The position numbers and the translations under genes are program-made. Below are positions 35,222-43,328 of a DNA stretch of 53,039 bases, piece by piece (position 1 is the stretch's first letter; each line of letters opens with the position of its first letter). The DNA is from an uncultured Blautia sp. (GTDB lineage: Bacteria; Bacillota; Clostridia; Lachnospirales; Lachnospiraceae): assembly GCA_900551075.1 (NCBI GenBank), contig URVB01000024.1, positions 1-53,039 on the forward strand. The letters are read 5' to 3'. The notes beneath the pieces were generated by a model. That model was not told the origin of the DNA. It ran no database searches and saw nothing but the letters and a program-made list of their open reading frames with translations.

Positions 35222-37570
35222 ATGAAAATAAGGCAGATGATCAAAAAAGGAATCACCGTGACAACTGCAGTAGGGTTGGCGGTGACAGGCTGCGCAGGGC
35301 TGACTGCGTGCGGAAGTAAAGAGAGTACCCCGGACAGTGTTGTGGCTGAGGAAGATACGGACGAAAAGGCCATGGGCAGATATCTGGAAGGAGATGTATC
35401 CCTGCCGGAAGGTTGTTTAATGATAAATAGAATGGAATTTCTGGAGGATGGAACCCTGCGTCTTTGCTATACTGGATCGGATAATGCATTGATGTATGCA
35501 GACTCCAAGGATAAGGGGCAAACATGGGGAGAGGGTGTTTCTCTTAATGAGGCGATGAATCTGAGTGCTGAGAAATATTCCCTGTGCTTTCCGAGTCTTG
35601 CCAGGGATGGCGGAATATTTACCGGCGCTTATCTCTTGGCAGAGAACGAGGATGATTCTTCAATCTCCGATATGTGTTATTTCTATATGGATACGGAGGG
35701 AGAAGTCAGGGAGATGGATGTCAGTGAAGCTCTTGGCAACGGCGGTTCGTCCTATAACAGTGAGTTTACGGAAAAAGGAACTCTTATCATGGAAATAACC
35801 GGAAATGGATTGGCAGAAATCAATCTTAGCGATGGAAATGTTGTGAGTAAATATGAGGAGGGAGAATCTCTGGCATATTTCGGCGTTATCGGAGATCACA
35901 TTCTTACAGTTTCTCCTGATAATATTCATTATTACGATAGTCAAACGGGTAAACCGATAGAAGATGCGGCTGCGCTTACAGCACAGATTTCTTCTAATCC
36001 GATAAATATGGATATTACAAGCGTCGATGTTTATCCTGTGATTTTCGCACAGGGGGATGAAGCAGACAGCTTGTTTTTTGTGGACAGCAACGGTATGTAC
36101 CGGTATTCCTTCGGAGGAAGCGTGGTAGAAAAGATCATCGATGGAAGTCTAAATACTATAAGCTCTCCGGATACAGGTTTTGTAGATTTGGCGCAGGATG
36201 AAGAAGGCTGCTTTTATCTGGCTGTGAAGGATTCTTCCGGTGGAGAGCAAAGCCGGGGAAGAATATTAAAATATACATATTCCAAGGATACACCTGCGGT
36301 TCCAGATACAGCGCTGAATGTGTATTCTCTCACAGATAATGCGTTTATACGTCAGACTGCTGCTATTTTCCAGAAAAAATATCCGGATATTTACCTGAAT
36401 CTGGAAACTGGCTTGTCAGGAGAGGATGCTGTGACAAGTACGGATGCTCTGAAAACCCTGAATACGGAAATTATGGCGGGTAAGGGACCGGATATCCTGA
36501 TTCTGGATGGAATTCCGGAGGATACGTATGTAGAAAAGGGAATGCTGGAGGATTTGAGCGGTATTTTGGATAAAGTGGATGAGACCGATGGGATTCTTAA
36601 GAATATCAGAGATGCATATACGCAGGAAGATGGAAGCATTTACTGTATGCCTGTAAAATTCGGAATTCCGATGATACAGGGCACTCAGAAGGATGTAGAT
36701 GCTGTTACAGACCTGAAATCGCTGGCAGATGTAATCGAACAGCATCAGGAGGAGTATCATGCAAGGCGGCTGCCTCTTTATCAGACAGTGCTGCCGGAGA
36801 TTCTTTTGAAATCTCTCGCAGAGGTATGCAGTCCGGCATGGGTAAAAGAGGATGGCACCCTGGATGAGACTGCTGTAACGGAATATCTGGAACAGGCGAA
36901 TCGTATTTACCAGGTTGGAAAAGAATCCGTGAAGGAATGGAATGGCGGAGAAGAGCCTCAATATAATGAAGAAGAATATGGCTATTTGAATTCCGGCATC
37001 AGCACATCCGCCGTTACTCTTTTAGGTGGTTATGTTTTGCTGGGGATAGGCGGATTACACTCTCCAAGCGAACTTGCCTGGGTAGACACTGTGGAAACAG
37101 AAGATACTTCTCTGACCAGCAAGCTCTGGAACGGACAGACAGAGAACTGCTTCCTTCCGGCACAGACAATTGGTATCAGTGCAAAAGCAGCAGAAAAAGA
37201 TGCCGCTGAAAAATTTGTGGAATTTCTGTTCAGCCAGGAAGGGCAGTCACTTGGAAAGAATGAGGGCTTTCCGGTCAATCAGGCGGTGTATGAAAACAGC
37301 GAGTATTGGGATTTGGGAGGAGCAGGAACATCCATGTCTTATGATACGGGTACAGGAGAAATATCTACCTTAAATATTACACAGTCCAGGGAAGAAACCA
37401 CACGGAAGATTCAGGAGCTTGGAAAATCACTGACCGTACCGTCCGGAACAAATGAAATTATCTTAAATGCCATTACAGAGTCCGGAAGCAGATATCTGAG
37501 AGAAGAAATCAGTTTGGAGGAAGCGGCAAAAGCGACAATACAGGAAGTGAATCTGTATCTTTCGGAATAA
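35222..37570 (+). CDS. Lipoprotein with beta-propeller-like N-terminus and C-terminal extracellular solute-binding domain
   Basis: This 782-residue lipoprotein has a signal with two possible lipobox cysteines (VTGC24 and LTAC30). Residues about 50-360 are rich in beta strands and contain an exact Asp-box, SKDKGQTW (95-102), which points to a sialidase/BNR-like beta-propeller. Residues about 365-782 match family 1 sugar-type binding proteins (ALNVYSLTDNAF, AGKGPDILILDGIPEDTYVEKG, AEKFVEFLFSQEGQSLGKNEGFPVNQ). A propeller fused to a binding protein is unusual; it may sense or capture a ligand and pass it to the MalFG-type permeases downstream. ATG 35222 follows GGGAGG by 10 bases. Its promoter shares the cluster's repeat. 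It is convergent with the response regulator gene. Confidence 0.82.
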   Translation: MKIRQMIKKGITVTTAVGLAVTGCAGLTACGSKESTPDSVVAEEDTDEKAMGRYLEGDVSLPEGCLMINRMEFLEDGTLRLCYTGSDNALMYADSKDKGQTWGEGVSLNEAMNLSAEKYSLCFPSLARDGGIFTGAYLLAENEDDSSISDMCYFYMDTEGEVREMDVSEALGNGGSSYNSEFTEKGTLIMEITGNGLAEINLSDGNVVSKYEEGESLAYFGVIGDHILTVSPDNIHYYDSQTGKPIEDAAALTAQISSNPINMDITSVDVYPVIFAQGDEADSLFFVDSNGMYRYSFGGSVVEKIIDGSLNTISSPDTGFVDLAQDEEGCFYLAVKDSSGGEQSRGRILKYTYSKDTPAVPDTALNVYSLTDNAFIRQTAAIFQKKYPDIYLNLETGLSGEDAVTSTDALKTLNTEIMAGKGPDILILDGIPEDTYVEKGMLEDLSGILDKVDETDGILKNIRDAYTQEDGSIYCMPVKFGIPMIQGTQKDVDAVTDLKSLADVIEQHQEEYHARRLPLYQTVLPEILLKSLAEVCSPAWVKEDGTLDETAVTEYLEQANRIYQVGKESVKEWNGGEEPQYNEEEYGYLNSGISTSAVTLLGGYVLLGIGGLHSPSELAWVDTVETEDTSLTSKLWNGQTENCFLPAQTIGISAKAAEKDAAEKFVEFLFSQEGQSLGKNEGFPVNQAVYENSEYWDLGGAGTSMSYDTGTGEISTLNITQSREETTRKIQELGKSLTVPSGTNEIILNAITESGSRYLREEISLEEAAKATIQEVNLYLSE

Positions 37571-37607
37571 GCAGGATGATGCAGGGTGTGCGTCCTTCAG
37601 GTATATA

Positions 37608-37644
37608 TAGAAATATCCCGCCCGAAATGGGCGGGATATTTCTA
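37608..37644. terminator. Bidirectional hairpin between solute-binding and response-regulator genes
   Basis: A perfect 16-bp stem (TAGAAATATCCCGCCC, loop GAAAT) lies between convergent genes. T-rich ends (ATATTTCTAT) are part of the stem. It probably ends transcripts from both sides. Confidence 0.75.
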
Positions 37645-37656
37645 TGATAAGCTACT

Positions 37657-38337
37657 TTAATTATGGTAGACCTCTATTTGATAACCGATGCCTCTTATGG
37701 TTTTGAGACACAGGGTGCTGTCTACGGTCTTCAGACGGCGACGGAGAAAATGAATGTAATTGTCCAGATTGCCCTCCTCCACGTCACTGTCCATTCCCCA
37801 GACACGATTCAGAAGCATGGAACGGGGAAGGGTCTGGCCGGGATTTCTGAGAAATACCTCCAGAAGTGTCCCCTCCCGCTTTGAGAGTGTGCATTCTTTA
37901 GTGTCTTTGGAGAGCCGGTTGGTTTCCGGATCAAAGGAAATGTCTCCAAGCCTTAGAAGGGAGGAGGAGTCCCAGTTTCCGGGGCGGCGCATCAGGCAGT
38001 GGATGCGGGCAAGAAGTTCCTCAAAGGCGAAGGGTTTGACCATATAGTCGTCGGCACCGCAGTTCAGTCCGGTAATCTTGTCGTTCAGCTCTCCAAGTGC
38101 GGTCAGAAAGATGACAGGGGTTGTTACATGACAGCGTCTGGCTTCTTTTAATACCCGCACTCCATCCATGGAGGGAAGCATACGGTCCAGAATAACCAGA
38201 TCATGAAGGCTTTCCTGCATGAAATAGAGTCCTTCCTCGCCATCATGGCAGACATCCACAGTAAAGGCTTCTTTTTCCAGACGGAATTTTATGGCTGCAC
38301 AAAGCTCTTTATCATCTTCAATCATTAAAATTCTCAA
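37657..38337 (-). CDS. OmpR/PhoB-family response regulator
   Basis: This is a receiver domain (about 1-115: ILMIEDDKEL, phosphoacceptor in LVILDRMLPSMDG, FLTALGE, KPFAFEEL) followed by a winged-helix effector domain (about 130-226, ending RRRLKTVDSTLCLKTIRGIGYQI). I start it at TTG 38337: AGAAGG lies 8 bases upstream and the N-terminus is then MRILMIEDD as in other members. The ATG at 38370 would lie upstream of the predicted transcript start (about 38366). OmpR-type proteins bind direct repeats about 11 bp apart, exactly the spacing of the cluster's operators, and this regulator's own promoter carries one. It pairs with the kinase at 33.8-35.1 kb. Confidence 0.93.
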   Translation of the reverse strand: MRILMIEDDKELCAAIKFRLEKEAFTVDVCHDGEEGLYFMQESLHDLVILDRMLPSMDGVRVLKEARRCHVTTPVIFLTALGELNDKITGLNCGADDYMVKPFAFEELLARIHCLMRRPGNWDSSSLLRLGDISFDPETNRLSKDTKECTLSKREGTLLEVFLRNPGQTLPRSMLLNRVWGMDSDVEEGNLDNYIHFLRRRLKTVDSTLCLKTIRGIGYQIEVYHN

Positions 38338-38372
38338 AATAACAGCCTTCTTTCTCACAGTAAATTTCATTC

Positions 38373-38405
38373 ATTATATCACAGGAGTCTCTAAGTTTTC
38401 TCTAA
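38373..38405 (-). promoter_or_regulatory. Operator-promoter of the response regulator gene
   Basis: On the minus strand TTAGAGA occurs at 38405-38399 and 38394-38388, 11 bp apart, followed by 9 bases and TATAAT (38378-38373). The site is the left arm of a perfect 20-bp inverted repeat shared with the divergent permease promoter. Confidence 0.87.
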
Positions 38406-38420
38406 AAATCAGATTTTGTT

Positions 38421-38453
38421 TTAGAGAAAACTTAGAGATTACTGTGCTATCCT
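38421..38453 (+). promoter_or_regulatory. Operator-promoter of the permease operon
   Basis: TTAGAGA at 38421-38427 and 38432-38438 (11-bp period), then 9 bases and TATCCT (38448-38453). It is the right arm of the 20-bp inverted repeat 38388-38407/38419-38438. The poor -10 suggests strong need for an activator. Confidence 0.85.
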
Positions 38454-38481
38454 TTAGTGTAAAACAAAGGATGTGAAATAA

Positions 38482-39330
38482 ATGAAGAAAAAAAGACAAC
38501 GGGAAGTCAAAGGGCTTTTCTTTATAGTGCCGAGCTTTCTGGGAGTGGCTTTATTTTGGCTGATTCCGTATATTGATGTGATACGGCGTTCTTTTTGCAG
38601 TGCGGTCAGCGGAACTTTCACAGGCTTTAAAAATTTCGAAATAATTTTTGCAAATCAGGCGTTTCGGCTGGCAGCCCAAAATACTCTGCGTTTTTTTGGA
38701 ATCTGTATTCCGATACTTGTGCTGCTGTCCCTGATGATTGCGGTGCTTTTGACAAAACAAAAGAAAGGCATGCATTTTCTGAAAAGCCTTTTTCTGCTGC
38801 CTATGGCAATTCCGGTGGCATCCGTGGTGCTCCTGTGGAAGGTGCTTTTCCACAGCCATGGCCTTTTGAACCATTTGCTGGCGCTGTTTTCCATAGAGGG
38901 TGTGGACTGGATGAATACAGGCGCCTCCTTCAGCGTGCTGGTCGTCAGCTATCTGTGGAGAAACCTGGGTTATGACATTGTGCTCTGGGTAGCGGGGCTT
39001 TCTGCAATTCCGCAGGCATTGTATGATGCGGCTAAGGTGGATGGAGCGGGAGAATGGAAGTGCTTTACGAGAATTACCATGCCGAATCTTCTGCCCTCAT
39101 TATTTACGATTGTCGTACTGTCTTTATTGAATGGGTTTAAGGTATTCAGGGAGGCATATCTGGTGGCAGGAGATTATCCCCAGGAGAACATGTATCTGCT
39201 GCAGCATTTGTTTAATAACTGGTACCGTGATCTGGCTTTGGATAAAATGGCTGCTGCGGCAGTGGTTATGGGAGTCCTGATTCTGTGTCTGATTCTGGCA
39301 TTACAAAAAGCATGGGAAAAGGAGGCATGA
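38482..39330 (+). CDS. MalF/UgpA-type ABC transporter permease
   Basis: This 282-residue permease has six predicted membrane helices and the EAA loop GLSAIPQALYDAAKVDGAGEW (in part), which contacts an ATPase. It resembles sugar-type (CUT1) importer permeases. It is first in a four-gene operon, 4 bases before the partner permease gene. No ATPase gene lies in the cluster, so it would use one encoded elsewhere, as MsmX-type ATPases do. Confidence 0.92.
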   Translation: MKKKRQREVKGLFFIVPSFLGVALFWLIPYIDVIRRSFCSAVSGTFTGFKNFEIIFANQAFRLAAQNTLRFFGICIPILVLLSLMIAVLLTKQKKGMHFLKSLFLLPMAIPVASVVLLWKVLFHSHGLLNHLLALFSIEGVDWMNTGASFSVLVVSYLWRNLGYDIVLWVAGLSAIPQALYDAAKVDGAGEWKCFTRITMPNLLPSLFTIVVLSLLNGFKVFREAYLVAGDYPQENMYLLQHLFNNWYRDLALDKMAAAAVVMGVLILCLILALQKAWEKEA

Positions 39331-39334
39331 GCGC

Positions 39335-40171
39335 ATGAGAAGGTTTTTGACAGGCTTTTTGCTGCTGCTGGCAGGAATCGCCGTATTTCCGGTTATTTTT
39401 CTGGCAGTCGGTTCTCTTATGGGAAATCTGGAGCTTCAGGAGATGCTTCGTCCTGTTCTGGAAAGAACATCCGGTTATGCATCCTGGAAGCTGCTTCCGG
39501 AATATCCGACCTTCCGTTTCTACGTGGAGGTGCTTTTAGATTCTCCGGAATTTTTTGTGATGTTCTGGAATTCCGTTAAAATTACGGCAGGAATTCTTGT
39601 CGGACAGATTCTTGTGGGTGTTCCTGCTGCATGGGGCTTTGCAAGATTCCGTTTTTCCGGAAAGAATCTGTTGTTTACCATATATATTGCCCTGATGATG
39701 ATGCCGTTTCAGGTGATGATGCTCAGTAATTATCTGGTATTGGATAAAATCGGGCTTATGGATACACTTTCAGGCATTATCCTTCCGTCTGTATTTTCTA
39801 CATTTCCGGTGTTTATTATGTATCGGTTTTTTGAAAGTATTCCGGAATCGCTTATGGAATCCGCAAGACTGGACGGAGCCGGGGAATTGCAGGTGTTTGT
39901 ACGGATAGGGGTTCCCCTCGGTTCTCCGGGCATTATATCCGCAATGGTGCTTGGATTTCTGGAGTATTGGAATTTGATTGAACAGCCCATGGCATTTTTA
40001 AAAACAAAAGAAAAGTGGCCGTTATCCCTGTTTTTGCCGAATATCAATATGGAGAAGGCAGGACTTGCTTTTGCAGCGTCAGTGGTGGTATTGCTGCCGG
40101 CACTGCTTGCATTTCTGGCAGGACAGGATTATCTGGAACAGGGAATTATTTCTACAGCCATTAAGGAGTAG
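39335..40171 (+). CDS. MalG/UgpE-type ABC transporter permease
   Basis: This 278-residue permease has six membrane helices and the EAA loop ESIPESLMESARLDGAGEL, followed by GVPLGSPGIISAMVLGFLE, as in CUT1 permeases. It forms a heterodimer with the preceding protein. Helix 1 is followed by a longer external loop (about 30-75). The gene is 8 bases before the adaptor gene, so importer-type and exporter-type parts share a transcript. Confidence 0.92.
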   Translation: MRRFLTGFLLLLAGIAVFPVIFLAVGSLMGNLELQEMLRPVLERTSGYASWKLLPEYPTFRFYVEVLLDSPEFFVMFWNSVKITAGILVGQILVGVPAAWGFARFRFSGKNLLFTIYIALMMMPFQVMMLSNYLVLDKIGLMDTLSGIILPSVFSTFPVFIMYRFFESIPESLMESARLDGAGELQVFVRIGVPLGSPGIISAMVLGFLEYWNLIEQPMAFLKTKEKWPLSLFLPNINMEKAGLAFAASVVVLLPALLAFLAGQDYLEQGIISTAIKE

Positions 40172-40179
40172 GTGAGAAT

Positions 40180-41523
40180 ATGAGTCGAAAGAGTTTATTA
40201 AAGTGGTTTGGATTGTTTTTTGCAGCGATGCTGCTGTTTACTTTTTTATCAAGGGCGGCGGATTCTGTGAATGTGGCGCAGGTTCAGGCCAAAACAGTCC
40301 AAAACCAGGTCATCAGCCATAAAGTGTCCGGTATCGGTAAGATTGAAGGTACCAGAGAAGTGGCTGTATTTGCCCAGGAGGGACAAAAGGTCAGCCAGGT
40401 GCTGGTGCAGGAAGGCCAGTCTGTGAAGCAGGGACAGGTATTGCTGCAGTTGCTGGAAAGCACCATAAAAGAGACGCTGGAGGAAAAGCAGGACACAGTG
40501 GAGGAGCTGTCTCTGAAGCTTAATGATCTGGCAAGCCAGGATGGGGTGAATGGGCAAAAGAAATCCTATGCTCTTGGCAGGGCACAGCAGGATTTGCAGA
40601 CTGCTGTGGAAAATGGGGATATCAATATGTCAAATGCACAGAGGGAGATTGACATAGCCAGACAAAAGCTGCAGAATTATCTGGATTCCCGGGAGCAGTT
40701 CACAGATCATGCGGAGGATTCCCAGGAGGAGCAGGCCCTGCGGGATGAAATCCGTGCAAAGGAAGAAGCACTGAATCAGATTATTATGAGCAGAAACAGA
40801 GAGGTAATGGAAGCTGAACGCGGAGTCCAGGATGCAAGGCTCCCGGATGCAGATGACAGCAGTGCAGAGAATGTACAGAGAGAGTTATCTAAGGTTCAGG
40901 AGGAGATTGAGGAATTGCGTACGCTTCTTGCAAATAAAGGAGAAATAACAGCCCCTTCCGATGGAGTAGTCAAGAGTATTTCGGCAGGGACAGGAAGCCA
41001 GACGACTCAGGAGGCAGCAGCAGTTCTTTATGAGGTTTCAGGAGAGCTCCGTATGACAGGAACTATAAGCGAGGATGACCTGCAATATGTGGGAGTGGGA
41101 GGAAAAGTTTTTCTGAAAGGAAGCAGCGGTGTGGAAGTGGAGAATGCGGTGATAGAAGCCATACATGAGGATGAAGCGAATCCTGACATGCGGTTGATCT
41201 CCGTAAAGGTACCGGAAAATACATTGTCTGTCGGTGAATCCGCAGAATTTACGATCACCAAAGATAATGGTCCATATAAGTGCTGTGTGCCGTTGTCTGC
41301 ACTCTACGGGCAGGAGGGACAGGAATATGTTTATGTTCTGGATACGCAGGATTCTGTTCTTGGGGAAATTACGGTTGTGAGAAAGGTGGAGGTTACGGTT
41401 ATGGAGAAAAACGGAACGCAGGCGGCACTTCAGGAAGGGGTATTATCCAGTGACCAGAAGGTTGTGACAGAGGTAGACAGAGAAATTGAGAATGGCAGCA
41501 GGGTGCGGCTGCAGGAGTCATGA
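40180..41523 (+). CDS. HlyD/YknX-like adaptor protein
   Basis: This 447-residue protein has one membrane helix (about 8-26), a first lipoyl half (EVAVFAQEGQKVSQVLVQEG, GQSVKQGQVLLQL), a coiled-coil hairpin (about 95-245), a second lipoyl half (GEITAPSDGVVKSISAGTGS) and beta domains to the end. It is the same fold class as the two adaptors of the 28-33 kb operon, with a normal hairpin tip. Adaptors normally serve exporters such as MacB or YknZ, so finding one behind MalFG permeases is odd. The stop overlaps the next gene's ATG (ATGA). Confidence 0.85.
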   Translation: MSRKSLLKWFGLFFAAMLLFTFLSRAADSVNVAQVQAKTVQNQVISHKVSGIGKIEGTREVAVFAQEGQKVSQVLVQEGQSVKQGQVLLQLLESTIKETLEEKQDTVEELSLKLNDLASQDGVNGQKKSYALGRAQQDLQTAVENGDINMSNAQREIDIARQKLQNYLDSREQFTDHAEDSQEEQALRDEIRAKEEALNQIIMSRNREVMEAERGVQDARLPDADDSSAENVQRELSKVQEEIEELRTLLANKGEITAPSDGVVKSISAGTGSQTTQEAAAVLYEVSGELRMTGTISEDDLQYVGVGGKVFLKGSSGVEVENAVIEAIHEDEANPDMRLISVKVPENTLSVGESAEFTITKDNGPYKCCVPLSALYGQEGQEYVYVLDTQDSVLGEITVVRKVEVTVMEKNGTQAALQEGVLSSDQKVVTEVDREIENGSRVRLQES

Positions 41524-42515
41524 GCGGGAAAGCATGGGAGGTTTTTCTTCCATATGGAAAACGCCTTTTGGTATGGCTGCTTGTACTCATTTGTTACTTC
41601 AGTGCCTTGCTTGCCTATGGCGGAATGCAGAGAGAAGTTGCGGTTCCTGTATTTTTGTCTTCCTCTTATCCGAATCAGAATTCTGTAAAAGAAATCCTGG
41701 AGCAGGAGCAGGAGGCAGACGAACCGATAGATGCCTGTTTCTATTGGGATGGCGGGATCGTAACAGTAAAGGAACCGGATTACGGGCGTCAAACACAGGT
41801 AAATGCAGCGGGAATTCTGGGAAATGCCGCCCTCTATGATTGGAGACTCAATAATTTTTCCACAGAGGACAGAGAGGGCTGTGTTTTGGACGAGGTGTCT
41901 GCTTTGGAGCTGTTCGGGAGCAGGGAGGCAGAAGGGCGGAAGCTTGTGTTCCGGGACAGGGAATATCAGGTGCAGAGGGTGATTCCCTGGAAACAGAGAA
42001 TTCTTCTGTTTCGTCCGGATGATTCCTCTTATGTATATACCCGTGTATTTGTAAAGTTTCAGAACAGAGGGAACAGGCAGAAAACAGCAGAACAGTTTTT
42101 GATGAGTCACGGACTTTCCGGAAGTGTGGTGGAGGAGCGGGTTTTGCAGGGAGTGGCCTTGGCGGCTCTTTGTTTGCTGCCGGCAGCATGGGTAATTACT
42201 TTACTGATATGGGCCGTGAGGGAGCGTAAGCGGTGTGTAGGGCAGAGAGCAGAGCATTGGTTATGGACAGGTGTTTGTGTGTTTTTTTGTACTGTAGTTT
42301 TTGTTGTGATATGGAAATTTGTCCGGATTCCTGCAGACTGGCTGCCAAGTAAATGGTCGGATTTTCAGTTCTGGCCGGATAAGCTTCAGTCAGAGACTGA
42401 AAATCTGAGACTTTATCTGATGATGCCGAAAACAGTCATACAGACAGAAAACACCATTGCCTGTTTCAGGACAACCGTGTTTTCTTTGGCTGCATTTGTA
42501 ATTTATATTCTTTAG
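41520..42515 (+). CDS. FtsX/MacB-like membrane protein (degenerate permease)
   Basis: This 331-residue protein has four likely membrane helices (about 15-36, 205-227, 240-262, 314-331) and an external domain (about 37-200). That domain contains DEVSALELFGSREAEGRKLVF followed by a YQVQRVIPW strand, similar to the MacB periplasmic core where a DxxxAxxLFG...G pattern recurs. Topology matches FtsX-type permeases, but the usual cytoplasmic motif contacting the ATPase (as in RTSEIGLKKAIGAR of the YknZ-like protein) is absent. It is translationally coupled to the adaptor gene (ATGA), so the two likely form a unit. Its 3' end is 2 bases from the convergent LUD gene. I cannot place it in a named family with certainty. 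Confidence 0.65.
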   Translation: MSGKAWEVFLPYGKRLLVWLLVLICYFSALLAYGGMQREVAVPVFLSSSYPNQNSVKEILEQEQEADEPIDACFYWDGGIVTVKEPDYGRQTQVNAAGILGNAALYDWRLNNFSTEDREGCVLDEVSALELFGSREAEGRKLVFRDREYQVQRVIPWKQRILLFRPDDSSYVYTRVFVKFQNRGNRQKTAEQFLMSHGLSGSVVEERVLQGVALAALCLLPAAWVITLLIWAVRERKRCVGQRAEHWLWTGVCVFFCTVVFVVIWKFVRIPADWLPSKWSDFQFWPDKLQSETENLRLYLMMPKTVIQTENTIACFRTTVFSLAAFVIYIL

Positions 42516-42517
42516 TT

Positions 42518-43153
42518 TCAGAAGCCCAGCTTTTCTCCGCAGAGAACTATCTGGATTCTTCCGGGGATCCGGGAGAATCGTGTGACAAGAATCTGGCAGC
42601 ATATGCAATCCGGACTTAAGCAGTCAGCGCAGACTCCTGTTTTTGCACAGGGTGTATTGGCACCTACCCGAAGCGCATTCGGAGGAGATGCAAGTGTACG
42701 GATACGGCTGACTGCTTCTTCCGGGGATGTGCACATTTTGTCCATGCTGACAAGAACAATGACCTTGGCAGGACCGTGAGCAATACATGCAACCCGGTTG
42801 CTGGCCCCGTCGATATTTACGAGCATACCGTCTTTGGTAAAGGCATTGGCACTGGTCAGGAAATAATCTGCACATACCATTTTGCCATATAAGGTACGCG
42901 ACTCTTCCGGTGTTTTGGTAGTTTTGCGGTCAATAACTTCATAGTTTCCCTGACAGACAGCGTCACGGACACCGGCTTCTACCATAGATTCGGAACCGCC
43001 CCAGGTGACAGAGGAGCCTTCCGGAATGAGTGAAAGGATTTTTTCTTTTGCTTCTTCTTTTGTGCTGCAATAGCAGGCTTCCATGCCGCGCTTCTGAAAT
43101 GCCCCGGCAAGAGTCCGGGCAGCTATCTGATAACTGTCTGCTTTAAATGACAT
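42518..43153 (-). CDS. LUD domain (lactate utilization, DUF1121-type) protein
   Basis: This 211-residue protein has the LUD fold motifs: EEAKEKILSLIPEGSSVTWGGSES near the start, the segment CADYFLTSANAFTKDG and LVNIDGASNRVACIAHGPAKVI, then a cysteine-rich stretch (CAKTGVCADCLSPDCICCQ) and the end IQIVLCGEKLGF. LUD proteins are related to LutC and LutB of lactate oxidation; stand-alone forms in Clostridia have no proven function. It is divergent from degV, with which it shares a back-to-back promoter region. Confidence 0.88.
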   Translation of the reverse strand: MSFKADSYQIAARTLAGAFQKRGMEACYCSTKEEAKEKILSLIPEGSSVTWGGSESMVEAGVRDAVCQGNYEVIDRKTTKTPEESRTLYGKMVCADYFLTSANAFTKDGMLVNIDGASNRVACIAHGPAKVIVLVSMDKMCTSPEEAVSRIRTLASPPNALRVGANTPCAKTGVCADCLSPDCICCQILVTRFSRIPGRIQIVLCGEKLGF

Positions 43154-43178
43154 ATTTCATCCCCCTGGCTTTTTTTTA

Positions 43179-43236
43179 ATTATAACACAGGAGTTTTATA
43201 TTTTCAATTGAGATACAGTGGAAAATGTGTTACACT
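43179..43236. promoter_or_regulatory. Back-to-back sigma-A promoters of LUD and degV genes
   Basis: Minus strand: TTGAAA (43207-43202), 17 bases, TATAAT (43184-43179). Plus strand: TTGAGA (43208-43213), 17 bases, TACACT (43231-43236). The two -35 boxes touch, so polymerases on the two promoters probably compete. Confidence 0.8.
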
Positions 43237-43328
43237 ATGTCCAGCATTATCAATGCTTTCAGGAAGCTTTGCTTCAATAGAAGTGTACAGGAATAGGATT
43301 ATGAATTGATGCGTAAGGAGAATAGAAT

